A DNA stretch of 42,967 bases from Candidatus Poseidoniaceae archaeon (GCA_949373075.1 CASIBX010000042.1:1-42967), one strand, 5' to 3'; counted from the stretch's first letter, positions 15,681 through 24,903 are shown. Made by a program: numbers and translations. The notes: generated by a model not told the origin, from the letters alone.

Positions 15681-17983
15681 GAGGACGCGCTATTGCCATC
15701 CTAACTCTGCTATTGATTGCTTTAGCATCGACCTCCACTTTTGAGGCAAGGCAAAACGGTATTGGAAACGTTGAGCCTGCTGGTTGTAACTGTCACGGAG
15801 GAATGACTGATGACACCGTTATCACCGTAGATGGGCTTCCTGATATATTCAATGCATCAGAAGAATATCTGTTTACATTAACCATCTCTAACGACAAAGT
15901 TCCAGTAACAAACCCTGACCAAAATGGCGGTTTCAGGATATTCGTTGAAGACGGTGTTGGCACCCTAGAATCATTAGATGTTGAAGATTCAAGTGATCTG
16001 GAAATAGATGGAGGTTTGTCTCACAATATGGAAATCAATGACCGAAGGTCCTGGTCATTCAAGTGGACCGCTCCTGCAGATGATACTGCAATTGCAAACT
16101 TTGTAATTTATGGCAACGCCGTTAATGGAGACGGTGGAGCTACCGAGGCTGATGATTGGAATCGCAAAGAAGTAACTGTGTCTGGAATTAATGCTAACCC
16201 TACAGCACCAAGCGCTGAGGCTCTAACGATTCTGATGACGGTTATAGGATTGGCACTCGGGCTAATTCTAATCGGAAGCATGTGGGTATTCTACACCAGA
16301 AATCCTGAGAACTTCTCAATTGGAAACTTCTGGAGTTACCTCAAACCATGGCTAACTACTACTGACCACAAGATGGTTGGAATTCTATACTTCCTGTACG
16401 GATTCTTCTTCTTCCTAGTGGGTGGATTACTAGCATTACTATTCCGTATACAGTTGGCACTTCCTGAGAATGATTTCCTAACATATGACGAATACAATTC
16501 ATTCTTCACCTTACACGGTACAACTATGATTTTCTTGGCTGCAATGCCTATGATTGCTGGTTTCATGAACTACATCTTACCATTGCAAATAGGAGCAAAA
16601 GACCTAGCATTCCCTAGGATAAACGCCCTTGGGTTCTGGATAATTGTTGCTGCTGCACCACTTATCTTCACAGGGGTTTGGAGCGGAGAAGCAGCGGACA
16701 TCACTTGGGTTATGTACCCGCCATATTCCAGTCTAGCAGGACTTGGTACCGACCAAGGTCCCAACCCTGGAACGATTGCCTTCATATCTGGAATTGCACT
16801 ACTTGGTGCATCATCTACACTTTCTGGTGTAAATTTCGTAACCACTACCTTCACCATGCGTGCAAAGGGAGTAGGCTGGATGAGAATGCCTCTGTTTACA
16901 TGGTCTGTTCTAATCAGTGTATTCATGCTGTATGTGAGCCTACCTGCATTCGTAATAGGAGTATTCTTCTTACTATTCGATTCAACGATAGGAACGACGT
17001 TCTTCACTAGCGGTGGAGACCCGTTGCTGTTCCAACACCTGTTCTGGTTCTTCGGACACCCAGAGGTATACGTGGTGGTGGTTCCTGCATTTGGAATTGT
17101 ATCTGAAGTTCTTGCAACAAGTGCTAGACGTTCTATCTTCGGTTACAGGTCGATGGTCTATGCCATGGTTGGTATCGGCGTAGTAGGATTCATTGTTTGG
17201 GGACACCACATGCTAACAAGCGGTATGAGTCCAGCATGGCGTTCTGCATTCATGATTACCACAATGGCTGTGGCGATTCCGACTGGAGTGAAGATCTTCA
17301 ATTGGCTCGCGACTCTTTGGGGTGGAAGCCTTGTATTCAAGACGCACACGCTTTGGTCACTAGGATTCTTGATTACATTCACCCTAGGTGGACTATCTGG
17401 AATGTTCTTCCCGGTTGCTGGACTTGATACTCAATTCCACGATGGTTACTTCGTAGTAGCTCACTTCCACTATGTGTTCATTGGCGGAATCATATTTGCA
17501 CTATTCTCTGGAATCTACTACTGGTTCCCTAAGGTAATAGGTCGTAAGATGAATGAGACTCTAGGATTGTGGCACTTCCTAATCGCATTCTGTTCATACA
17601 ACGCAGCTTTCTGGCCTATGCATGCAGTAGGAATTATGGGGATGCCAAGGAGAACTCACACCTATGCAGCTGATTCTGGGTTTGCTGAATTAAACATGGC
17701 AATTTCGATATTTGCGATAATCTTTGGACTATCTCAACTAATCTTAGTTTGGAATATTATTCGCTCTGTCAAGAAAGGCGAGAAGGTTGGAAATGACCCA
17801 TGGGGTGGATGGTCCCTAGAATGGATGGTCACTTCGCCACCTCCGACACCTTCATTCGCAGTTAATCCAGTTCAACTTGACGCTAACGATGGCGATGAAT
17901 ACCATCAGACCAAGTTAGAATCGATATTACGCTCTCCATTCAGGGCGATGAATAAACTTTGGAACAAGGAGGTGGAAGAATGA
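15677..17983 (+). CDS. coxA: Cytochrome c oxidase subunit I with N-terminal ectodomain fusion
   Basis: 768 residues, about 200 longer than usual. Residues 1-23 are a signal peptide. Residues 24-175 form an acidic beta-rich ectodomain with a GCNCHGG motif near 36-42, resembling Reeler/choice-type extracellular domains. Residue 183 begins an additional span, and the canonical subunit I starts near 225 (TTTDHKMVGILY). Ligands are intact: heme a H280 and H598, heme a3 H596, CuB H461, H510 and H511, and Y465 of the His-Tyr pair. E463 in GHPEVY and a K-channel lysine near 539 mark an A1-type proton pump. The GCNCH spacing is not CxxCH, so covalent heme is not expected. Inferred: the ectodomain may bind metal or dock the electron donor. 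It overlaps coxB and coxC by four bases each. Confidence 0.95.
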   Translation: MRGRAIAILTLLLIALASTSTFEARQNGIGNVEPAGCNCHGGMTDDTVITVDGLPDIFNASEEYLFTLTISNDKVPVTNPDQNGGFRIFVEDGVGTLESLDVEDSSDLEIDGGLSHNMEINDRRSWSFKWTAPADDTAIANFVIYGNAVNGDGGATEADDWNRKEVTVSGINANPTAPSAEALTILMTVIGLALGLILIGSMWVFYTRNPENFSIGNFWSYLKPWLTTTDHKMVGILYFLYGFFFFLVGGLLALLFRIQLALPENDFLTYDEYNSFFTLHGTTMIFLAAMPMIAGFMNYILPLQIGAKDLAFPRINALGFWIIVAAAPLIFTGVWSGEAADITWVMYPPYSSLAGLGTDQGPNPGTIAFISGIALLGASSTLSGVNFVTTTFTMRAKGVGWMRMPLFTWSVLISVFMLYVSLPAFVIGVFFLLFDSTIGTTFFTSGGDPLLFQHLFWFFGHPEVYVVVVPAFGIVSEVLATSARRSIFGYRSMVYAMVGIGVVGFIVWGHHMLTSGMSPAWRSAFMITTMAVAIPTGVKIFNWLATLWGGSLVFKTHTLWSLGFLITFTLGGLSGMFFPVAGLDTQFHDGYFVVAHFHYVFIGGIIFALFSGIYYWFPKVIGRKMNETLGLWHFLIAFCSYNAAFWPMHAVGIMGMPRRTHTYAADSGFAELNMAISIFAIIFGLSQLILVWNIIRSVKKGEKVGNDPWGGWSLEWMVTSPPPTPSFAVNPVQLDANDGDEYHQTKLESILRSPFRAMNKLWNKEVEE

Positions 17984-19302
17984 GCGGAAGCCTGCATGAT
18001 GTCAAGAATAGCGTCTGGATGAAGACGGTTATGATTTCGATTGGACTCCTGTTTGCAGGAATCACTGCTTACGCTGTTTTAGCACAAGGAATTGGTACAG
18101 TCAAGCACCATGAATGGGAAGACGCCCATCATGTGCTAGAAGATGTTGAAGCCGATTGGAATTCAGCAAACGAAAGTGGTGAAACTTTTGATAACGATGC
18201 ATTCGATGCTGCATGGGAAAAGGCGCATCACGATGATGTTGATGCTCACCTTTCATACCTAACCTGGAGTACAGCAGGTAAGACGATTATGGTAATGTTC
18301 ATCGTTTATGCTGCATTCTACGGAGTGGCAGGATTCTTCAATAGCATACAGCCGGATGGAGATGATGATGAACACCATTATGGAGAGGACCATGAAGAAC
18401 ATCATGGTTCAGCTTCTCCGATTTTGATGGCAGGTGGTATTCTATTATTCATGATGGGGTTCCCTGGATTCGTAGTTACCTGTAAGTCATGGCTTGGTCT
18501 GGATTATGATCCAGATATGTCTGGCTTCATGCTTTCAGCGATTGGAATGATAATCACAATAATGGGAGTTGGAAATTGGTGGAATGAAGATCTGAAAGGA
18601 TATCCTGAGCAAATTGCTACTTCTGCGCCGTTTGAAGGACAAGACATCCGTAAGGCCGGAATGTGGATTTTCCTAATCTCTGAAACAATGGTTTTCGCTT
18701 CCTTCTTCTCCTCTTACTTGAGGATGAGAACCGGCTGGTGTACCCAGTGGGCTGTAAATGATGGAAAGTGTGATGCTGTGGATACCTTCACTGCTTCTGA
18801 TTATCTAAGGCCCGGTGGAGCAACTGGAACTGGAGACTTCTGGACATTACTACCTGGTGGAATTAACACATTTGCATTGATTATCTCGTCATACACAATC
18901 GTACTGGCGTTGAAGGTTGCTAAAGATGTAAACTGGGAACCATCAAAGAACGCTGTGATGGCTCGGTTATTCCCTACAAGACAAAAGACTGTTCGCAATT
19001 ATTTGCTAATCACTATTGCACTAGGTTCACTGTTCATCGTACTGAAGTTAATTGAATGGAGCCACTTGATTGCTGAAGGATTTACTATCGACAGCCAAGC
19101 CGGTTCAATCTTCTTCGTAGCAACCGGAGCACACGGTCTTCACGTATTCATTGGATTGCTAGTTATGCTATTCATGGTTTTCAAAGCTGACACTGTTGGC
19201 TATGACGAAGAAAATGGCCAGGGAATTGAGTACTTTGGATTGTACTGGCACTTCGTTGATTTGGCGTGGGTTGCCATCTTCCCTGCATTCTATCTATACT
19301 GA
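17980..19302 (+). CDS. coxC: Cytochrome c oxidase subunit III with extra N-terminal His-rich region
   Basis: 440 residues from the ATG at 17980 (ATGA overlap with coxA); an upstream in-frame ATG at 17959 is less likely. The C-terminal 230 residues are subunit III: MWIFLISETMVFASFF, FVATGAHGLHVFIGL and YWHFVDLAWVAIF. The first 200 residues add four spans. Two outward-looking loops are rich in His and Asp/Glu: VKHHEWEDAHHVLEDVEADW to AWEKAHHDDVDAH near 48-98, and DDDEHHYGEDHEEHH near 133-150. Known: subunit III supports oxidase stability and proton uptake. Inferred: the acidic His loops may buffer copper or zinc, or bind the neighbouring SCO protein. The next gene follows after nine bases. Confidence 0.92.
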   Translation: MSGSLHDVKNSVWMKTVMISIGLLFAGITAYAVLAQGIGTVKHHEWEDAHHVLEDVEADWNSANESGETFDNDAFDAAWEKAHHDDVDAHLSYLTWSTAGKTIMVMFIVYAAFYGVAGFFNSIQPDGDDDEHHYGEDHEEHHGSASPILMAGGILLFMMGFPGFVVTCKSWLGLDYDPDMSGFMLSAIGMIITIMGVGNWWNEDLKGYPEQIATSAPFEGQDIRKAGMWIFLISETMVFASFFSSYLRMRTGWCTQWAVNDGKCDAVDTFTASDYLRPGGATGTGDFWTLLPGGINTFALIISSYTIVLALKVAKDVNWEPSKNAVMARLFPTRQKTVRNYLLITIALGSLFIVLKLIEWSHLIAEGFTIDSQAGSIFFVATGAHGLHVFIGLLVMLFMVFKADTVGYDEENGQGIEYFGLYWHFVDLAWVAIFPAFYLY

Positions 19303-19311
19303 GGCGATATT

Positions 19312-19716
19312 ATGGGCGAACACAAGTATACAGGACCAATCGCTGGAATCTTCCAGAAAATGGCAGATATGATAGGTAAGGATGTTTACTACGTAAATTT
19401 CCTGATTTTAATGTTCTTTACATTATTCGAAATCGCTGCAGTATTCTTTGAAACGATTCCAGGCACGGATATCGAAATCACTAGAACTGCAGTTTGGGCT
19501 ATTCTAATAATTGTTGGAATAATCAAAGGATACGGCATTGCTGCATTCTTTATGCATCTGAAAGGAGACCCATTCATCTACACTCGCACGGCATTATTCC
19601 CAGTGCTATTCGTAGCGCTAATGATTTGGGGAATAGGTTTGTCGAATCCTGATGGAATAGATAGTCTTCCATCTTGGTGCACACCAAATTATGATTACTC
19701 ATATGTAACTGAGTGA
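19312..19716 (+). CDS. coxD: Cytochrome c oxidase subunit IV (prokaryotic type)
   Basis: 134 residues from an ATG nine bases after coxC. Three spans are visible (about 27-47, 59-82 and 88-110). The family signature is the segment IKGYGIAAFFMHLKGDPFIY, where the HLK turn joins spans 2 and 3. A soluble tail with one Cys ends the protein. Known: this small subunit helps assemble or stabilise the heme-copper oxidase. It closes the structural part of the operon; the SCO gene starts 47 bases later. Confidence 0.85.
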   Translation: MGEHKYTGPIAGIFQKMADMIGKDVYYVNFLILMFFTLFEIAAVFFETIPGTDIEITRTAVWAILIIVGIIKGYGIAAFFMHLKGDPFIYTRTALFPVLFVALMIWGIGLSNPDGIDSLPSWCTPNYDYSYVTE

Positions 19717-19763
19717 AATCCTGTATAGATAGGTTTCATAAATGAGATTCTGAAGGCCCGACC

Positions 19764-21218
19764 ATGCGCTGGTTTTGTGTTTTGATAGTGACTTTGCTTT
19801 GTGTATCGGCTATACCACCGGTTAGTGCAAGTGGAGATGGAGTTCATTGGAACGGGTATAATTTGGATAGAGACTCTATCCCTAACCGGGTATTAATCGA
19901 CACTGATGGAAACAATTACTCGCTTCAAACAGTAAATGCTGATGTTACGGTCGTGGCATTCATTTTCACTACCTGTGTTGATGTTTGTCCAGTAATTACA
20001 AACAACCTTTTGAGCGCACAAAGCCAGTTGGAAGATGTTGATTATGAATTCATTTCAATTACCGTGGATCCTGCTACTGATTCACCAGAAGTTCTCAAAG
20101 CATACATGGAAGATTATGGAGCAACTTGGCCTCATCTTACTGGAGAATTAGAGGACCTTGAGTTGGTATGGGATGATTTCGAAGTGTCTGTAATCACTGA
20201 AGAAATAGAATCTCACGGTCATGACCACGATGGGGATAGTGTAAATTCAACCGTCTACGATGTATTGCCTAGTGGTTGGGATCAATTGACAGCTTCCGCA
20301 TACCAAAACAATTGGACGATTAACGCAAGTGAAAGTCAATGGGGGCACTACATCACAGGAATTAATGGAGACGAGTCTCCTTCTGATTATTCCTGGTGGT
20401 GGGAATTACACTCATGGAATGAGTCATCGAGTTCTTGGGAAGGAAGTAGTTTAGGAATCGATTCAGTCGATTTCGGCCACTTGGCATTAGCTCCAAATTC
20501 AACAGATGATTCAATGATACCAATGCCCGATATGGAAAACGATTCCTTTGCGGTTATGTTTTCAGATGGCACTAATGATTCTTCCACGCTATCACAAGTC
20601 AACGCCTGGCACATGACTTTAGCTGCTTTAGATTCATTTGAGGCTCCTAGTTCACAATGGGGGCACTACATGTCTTCTATCGACAATGTAAGCGCACCTG
20701 ATGACTATTCGTGGTGGTGGCAACTTCACTACTGGAATATGACAAGTGATTCATGGGAAGAAAGTAGTTTAGGAATGGATACTCTGTATGACCAGTCGCA
20801 CATTGCTTGGGCTCCAAATAGCACTATGGATTCAATGATTCCTTCGCCTCACCAAGAAGAACATGACAGTCATGATGACCACGGCAGTCATGATGACCAT
20901 GGCAGCGATGATGGCATGCAGGAGAGTGGTGGAGAAACTGTGACGGTAGTAATGCCTGAAGAAAACCATACTTCAAGCGAAACTACTACCTCGACATCTC
21001 ATTCAACTCAAACATTCATTCTTGACGCAGATTGGAATCCGATGGTCGTATTCTTAGGGTACGATTGGGATGTCGATGACTTCGTAGAGGATGTTGAGAG
21101 AGCCGCTCATTCTGCAGATAGCCCCGGTGATGATGATTCAGGTTTACCTGGATTTACCTTTGTAACGGTCAGTGCAAGCCTAGGTCTAGCGATTATTGCC
21201 GCTAGAAGGGAAGAATGA
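19764..21218 (+). CDS. SCO-type copper chaperone interrupted by two Trp-rich repeats
   Basis: 484 residues. Signal peptide (1-22); first part of a SCO/thioredoxin-like fold (40-145) with the copper motif TTCVDVCP (C71, C75); an HGHDHDGD segment (151-158); two repeats of about 105 residues (around 180-285 and 285-360) sharing SQWGHY, DYSWWW, LHxWN, WEESSLG and APNSTxDSMIP; a His/Asp run (363-383); then the missing SCO ending HSTQTFILDADWNPMVVFLG with the expected copper His413. A Gly/Asp spacer and LPGF, a hydrophobic stretch and ARREE form a PGF-CTERM-like tail. The repeats resemble DUF4430-type domains. Known: SCO loads CuA. Inferred: an anchored copper carrier with an added ligand-binding part. 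It follows coxD by 47 bases. Confidence 0.85.
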   Translation: MRWFCVLIVTLLCVSAIPPVSASGDGVHWNGYNLDRDSIPNRVLIDTDGNNYSLQTVNADVTVVAFIFTTCVDVCPVITNNLLSAQSQLEDVDYEFISITVDPATDSPEVLKAYMEDYGATWPHLTGELEDLELVWDDFEVSVITEEIESHGHDHDGDSVNSTVYDVLPSGWDQLTASAYQNNWTINASESQWGHYITGINGDESPSDYSWWWELHSWNESSSSWEGSSLGIDSVDFGHLALAPNSTDDSMIPMPDMENDSFAVMFSDGTNDSSTLSQVNAWHMTLAALDSFEAPSSQWGHYMSSIDNVSAPDDYSWWWQLHYWNMTSDSWEESSLGMDTLYDQSHIAWAPNSTMDSMIPSPHQEEHDSHDDHGSHDDHGSDDGMQESGGETVTVVMPEENHTSSETTTSTSHSTQTFILDADWNPMVVFLGYDWDVDDFVEDVERAAHSADSPGDDDSGLPGFTFVTVSASLGLAIIAARREE

Positions 21219-21262
21219 GGGAAGATAGATTCTTGAAAGAATGGCCCCCCCCGTCAAAACAA

Positions 21263-21345
21263 GCGGAGATCGCATAGCCTGGTATTGCGGTGGACTTGAA
21301 ATCCACTGTCCCCCGGACACGGGAGTTCGAATCTCTCTCTCCGCG
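21263..21345 (+). tRNA. tRNA-Ser (UGA)
   Basis: The acceptor stem GCGGAGA/TCTCCGC pairs perfectly with discriminator G. The anticodon arm is GTGGA-CTTGAAA-TCCAC, giving anticodon TGA. A long variable arm (class II) and a T arm with TTCGAAT follow. No CCA is encoded and no intron is seen. It lies between the SCO gene and a lipoprotein gene on the same strand. Confidence 0.95.
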
Positions 21346-21419
21346 CTTAACTCGACATTGTGTAATTTTAGCCATATCCATGGAAAGGGTTCAACAACTC
21401 AAGGTACCGTAGGCACTTC

Positions 21420-22799
21420 ATGGCCCGACCTCAGGTGCGTCTTGCGATGCTGCTGGTCCTACTGATGTTCATGTCAGGGTGCATCTACTCTACTACTCCT
21501 GAATGGGGGACTGGAGACGGTCAACTCAAAGTTGAAATCAGTGAAGGTAAAGCCGATATCAAATCCAAATTAGGTGAAGGTTACGAAGAATCTGTAGATT
21601 TAATCGAGTGTGATAACCGAACGATTAAGGTCACGGGGCTACTAATATCTGCAGTGGTTTACGACGCACATCCTGACGATGATAGTATCCAATCCGCTAT
21701 GGGTGCTGCTGTAATTATTCACACTATGACTTGGAGTCAAGCAGAAGCTGTTGAAGCAGGTACTGCTGGAAAAGTCGCACTAAAGGATTGGATTTCGCCG
21801 TTGAATCCGAATGAATCACCTGGTGACGAGATTTCCAATAACGAAGATGATTGGGAAGTTATAGGGATTATCCCTGGTTCAGAATATATCGCTAATGGTT
21901 TGAATGTATTAGACCACTGGCACCAGCCGATTGAACTCACAGGGTACATTGTTGAGGGCAATGGATTAGGCGACCTCGATCCTGATAACTGCAAGAAATT
22001 AGACGGTCAGGGTCACGGCATGGTAGTTACAAAGATTCGTGCAGAACAAGGCACTGTAAGTGCAAGCGGAGATAGCGATGATGAATACGTACTGGGAGAT
22101 ACAGATATTTTTGGTAGAATCACATTCATCATGTTCTTCATAGTGGTTGGCCTTGGTGGTGGACTAGGTTTGTACACGGTTTCAACCATGATAATTCGAC
22201 AAGGAGCCAAATCAACGGCTGAAACATTGCTTGGAAGAGAAGGTTTTGCTAAGGCCGTTCAGATGAAGAAAGATTTGAGAAGGTCGAAAAAGGATGGTCT
22301 TGAAAGTACGGTTGAACGTGCTGCTAAACAGAAAAAGATGTCACCTCCTCCAAAGAAGTCAAAGAACGATGATGGTGCGATTTCAGGATTTAGCCTCGAT
22401 AGTGTGTTATCATCTGATGATAATAGTGAACCACAGACGTTCGGTTCTGGCAGTTCGGTTGTAGTAACAAACGAAGTAGAAAATATAGTTTCACAGCCAG
22501 TTGTCAGTACGGCAACTACTACAATTGGAAATACTTCAATTGGAAACTCTCCAATGCCATCCTCTAACGTAGTTACTAGTCAACCTGACTCCGGACCTAA
22601 AAGAGGGCATTTCTCAGCAACAATGACCTCTAATGTGTCTCAATCTAAGCCAAGCATCGAGCCTAAGGAAAGTAAACCTGTAAAGCGAAGAGCGGTTAAG
22701 AAACGAGCAACCGCTCCTGAGCCTGAGCCTGAACCGGTAGTTGAAAACAAAGCACCATCGGTTGCAGATGATGAAGAGTTTAGTGACTTTTCATTCTGA
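21420..22799 (+). CDS. Predicted lipoprotein with membrane span and disordered cytoplasmic tail
   Basis: 459 residues. The N-terminal signal ends in a lipobox-like MSGC (Cys21). An acidic ectodomain of about 200 residues follows. It contains a predominantly beta region with GYIVEGNGLGD and a His-rich DHWHQPIEL turn. One span lies at about 229-252 (ITFIMFFIVVGLGGGLGLYTV). The cytoplasmic part begins basic and helical (KKDLRRSKKDG) and continues as a low-complexity Ser/Thr/Pro region with Lys-rich and Pro-Glu stretches (PEPEPEP). I do not recognise the family. Having both a lipobox and a span is unusual; the lipobox may be chance. The 3' end overlaps the convergent lipid kinase gene by nine bases. 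Confidence 0.6.
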   Translation: MARPQVRLAMLLVLLMFMSGCIYSTTPEWGTGDGQLKVEISEGKADIKSKLGEGYEESVDLIECDNRTIKVTGLLISAVVYDAHPDDDSIQSAMGAAVIIHTMTWSQAEAVEAGTAGKVALKDWISPLNPNESPGDEISNNEDDWEVIGIIPGSEYIANGLNVLDHWHQPIELTGYIVEGNGLGDLDPDNCKKLDGQGHGMVVTKIRAEQGTVSASGDSDDEYVLGDTDIFGRITFIMFFIVVGLGGGLGLYTVSTMIIRQGAKSTAETLLGREGFAKAVQMKKDLRRSKKDGLESTVERAAKQKKMSPPPKKSKNDDGAISGFSLDSVLSSDDNSEPQTFGSGSSVVVTNEVENIVSQPVVSTATTTIGNTSIGNSPMPSSNVVTSQPDSGPKRGHFSATMTSNVSQSKPSIEPKESKPVKRRAVKKRATAPEPEPEPVVENKAPSVADDEEFSDFSF

Positions 22800-23819
22800 A
22801 GCCCAGGGTACATTAGCAGCACCGCGAACTAGTAATTGTTCGGTGTGCCACTCCAAAATAGCGGGGCTGAGTATGACTGGCTCACCATCTGCCTGAACCC
22901 AAGTAGAAGGGTCTAGGGGCTCTTCACAAACCTCTCCTGACTTGTTAACCGGCTTTATTTCGATACGGTTTGCTTTTTTCTGAGTAATGCCCCATTTCCC
23001 GATGTGCTTCCCTTTTTTCATAGGTCCCATCAAAGATAACATTGCTATTCTGGAAAGACGAGGAGCGAATACGATAGAACCTTCTTTATCCACTGGACTA
23101 ACTCCTGGGCATACTAGGTATCCCCCTCCAAAGGTCTGACCAGTTGTTGCTGCAAACATTGTGAAATCGCGGATCTCTCCTTCTTCGTCATCGAGTTTTA
23201 GCCAGACCTTCCTACGCTTCCAAAAAGGAATGGTTGTAACTCCAAGATATGTGTATTTCTTCTCACCTTTGATCCATTTTGCACGAGATAACTTAGCACG
23301 AGAAACCGCACTAGTAATCCCCGCATCTGATTCCAAAAAGACCCAGCGGACGACTCGGCCTTCATTTAGAGCAGGCCCATCCCAAACATTGGATTGAGGA
23401 GACGGGTAATCCCCCTCTTGGGCTGCAGGATATCCCTCTAGGCGCCATGCAGCACATCTTCTGTCCACCCCATTGACTAGTACATCGATGGCTTCATCAA
23501 TATTTTTACGGGAGATTCCTTGTGTAATCGCGTAATCATTGCCAGAACCAAATGGTAAGATCCCCATTGGGATATCGCTGCCACGCATCGCACTTGCAAC
23601 TTCGTGTACAGTTCCGTCTCCTCCAACTGCGACCACTATTCCATTCACACTCTCTTGACGTAGTTTCCAAGCTATTTCGCTTGCATGGCCGACTTTTTCT
23701 GTCATGTAGGTCTCAACTACGAAACCTCTCGCTTGTAATTTTTCAATTATTTTAGGCCACTTTCGACCACAAGTGCGGTCTCTGCTGGCAGGATTGACAA
23801 TGCAATGTAGGGGCCCCAT
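22791..23819 (-). CDS. Diacylglycerol/lipid kinase family protein (YegS/DGK-like)
   Basis: 342 residues from the ATG at 23819; the open frame continues upstream to 24029, but that part overlaps the divergent ribD start and lacks family features. The nucleotide-binding loop AVGGDGTVHEV (GGDGT at 66-70) and the GSGND motif (91-95) are those of the DAGK catalytic fold. The N-terminus (CIVNPASRDR) is the first strand and loop of the family. The C-terminal beta domain ends with the usual VQADGEPV pattern. Known: these ATP-dependent kinases phosphorylate diacylglycerol, sphingoid or other lipids. The archaeal substrate, probably an isoprenoid alcohol or glycerolipid, cannot be told. It starts within 90 bases of ribD on the opposite strand. 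Confidence 0.88.
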   Translation of the reverse strand: MGPLHCIVNPASRDRTCGRKWPKIIEKLQARGFVVETYMTEKVGHASEIAWKLRQESVNGIVVAVGGDGTVHEVASAMRGSDIPMGILPFGSGNDYAITQGISRKNIDEAIDVLVNGVDRRCAAWRLEGYPAAQEGDYPSPQSNVWDGPALNEGRVVRWVFLESDAGITSAVSRAKLSRAKWIKGEKKYTYLGVTTIPFWKRRKVWLKLDDEEGEIRDFTMFAATTGQTFGGGYLVCPGVSPVDKEGSIVFAPRLSRIAMLSLMGPMKKGKHIGKWGITQKKANRIEIKPVNKSGEVCEEPLDPSTWVQADGEPVILSPAILEWHTEQLLVRGAANVPWASE

Positions 23820-23904
23820 GTCTATCGCAGGACTGGTTGAGGAAATCAAACCTATTGTTGAAACAAGCGATGCACTCATGTCTAATGCCCAATCAGCCCG
23901 TATC

Positions 23905-24903
23905 ATGACTTGGAGCGCGGAGCAGCGGGAGCATATGCTACGCGCCCTCGAAGTTGCAGAAAGAGGAAGGGGCCAAGTAAGGCCAAATCCGCTAGTAGGG
24001 TGTGTGTTGGTTAAGGATGGTAAAATCATTGCTGAAGGATGGCATGACCATCTTGGCGGCCTACATGCTGAGCAAATGGCGATTCATGATGCTGAAGAAA
24101 AAGGGCATAACACAAATGGTTCTGTAGCATATGTAACATTAGAGCCATGTAACCATTTTGGCAGAACTCCACCCTGCACTGAAGCACTGCTTTGGGCAGG
24201 GATAAGTGAGGTAATCATAGCACATGGCGACCCTAATCCACTAGTGAGAGGGAATGGGATTTCTGTGTTAAAGAAGGCTGGAATAAGTGTTAACTCGGGT
24301 TTATTGGAAAGTGAAGCTGCTGAGCAAATGAAAGAGTTCCTGCATTGGTGTAAGAACCGAAGACCGTTTGTGACTGTGAAAATCGCTACTGACTCAAATG
24401 GTTCTGTAGATGATTTATCTGAAGACGCAGGGAGATTCACCAGTCAAGAGTGCTTACAGAAAGTCCACCAATTGCGCAAAGATTGTTGTGCCATACTAGT
24501 AGGTGCAAATACAGTCATTCGAGACGACCCCTCGCTTACTGTTCGTTTGGTAAAAACTGACAGGCAGCCATTACGGGTGATAATCGACCCTAATAATCGA
24601 ATCAATTCTGAATCTAAAGTATTGAATGATGGATTTGGAACCAGACATCTTAGTGATGACTTTAGGGGACTGTCCGCAATGCTGGATATGCTAGGAGATT
24701 TGGAGGTTCAGAGGTTACTGGTTGAAGGAGGCCCTACTACAATCAACCATTTCTTAGAACAAAATTTAGTTGACGAGTTCATCTTAGTCAAATCAAATGT
24801 TACTCACTCAAAGCCGGTATTAACTGAGTTTGACCTGTCTGGATTAAATGAGGTTTCACATTCCAAGTGGGGAGAAGAATCCGTTACTACCTACTCAAGG
24901 TGA
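23905..24903 (+). CDS. ribD: Bifunctional riboflavin deaminase/reductase RibD
   Basis: 332 residues from the ATG at 23905; ATG 23878 is also possible, and 23818 would overlap the divergent kinase start. The N-terminal deaminase has the zinc motifs HAE (H54, E56) and PCNHFGRTPPC (C82, C91). The reductase begins near 155 (RPFVTVKIA), with the NADPH-site pattern ILVGANTVIRDDP and LLVEGGPTTINHF. Some reductase positions differ from bacterial consensus (DSNGSVDDLSEDAG in place of the usual SLDGR segment). Known: it performs deamination then side-chain reduction in riboflavin synthesis. Many archaea carry only the reductase and use a different order, so this bacterial-type fusion may have been acquired. 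The next gene starts seven bases after the stop. Confidence 0.9.
   Translation: MTWSAEQREHMLRALEVAERGRGQVRPNPLVGCVLVKDGKIIAEGWHDHLGGLHAEQMAIHDAEEKGHNTNGSVAYVTLEPCNHFGRTPPCTEALLWAGISEVIIAHGDPNPLVRGNGISVLKKAGISVNSGLLESEAAEQMKEFLHWCKNRRPFVTVKIATDSNGSVDDLSEDAGRFTSQECLQKVHQLRKDCCAILVGANTVIRDDPSLTVRLVKTDRQPLRVIIDPNNRINSESKVLNDGFGTRHLSDDFRGLSAMLDMLGDLEVQRLLVEGGPTTINHFLEQNLVDEFILVKSNVTHSKPVLTEFDLSGLNEVSHSKWGEESVTTYSR

Noticed and set aside
15780-15805. c-type cytochrome motif at the start of subunit I
   Set aside because: The motif is C-x-C-H, not C-x-x-C-H, so covalent heme attachment is not expected.
21241-21465. Short plus-strand reading frame
   Set aside because: It runs through tRNA-Ser and into the lipoprotein gene in another frame.
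23819-24029. N-terminal extension of the lipid kinase by 70 residues
   Set aside because: It lacks family features, overlaps the divergent ribD start, and the Met at 23819 gives the normal first strand of the fold.
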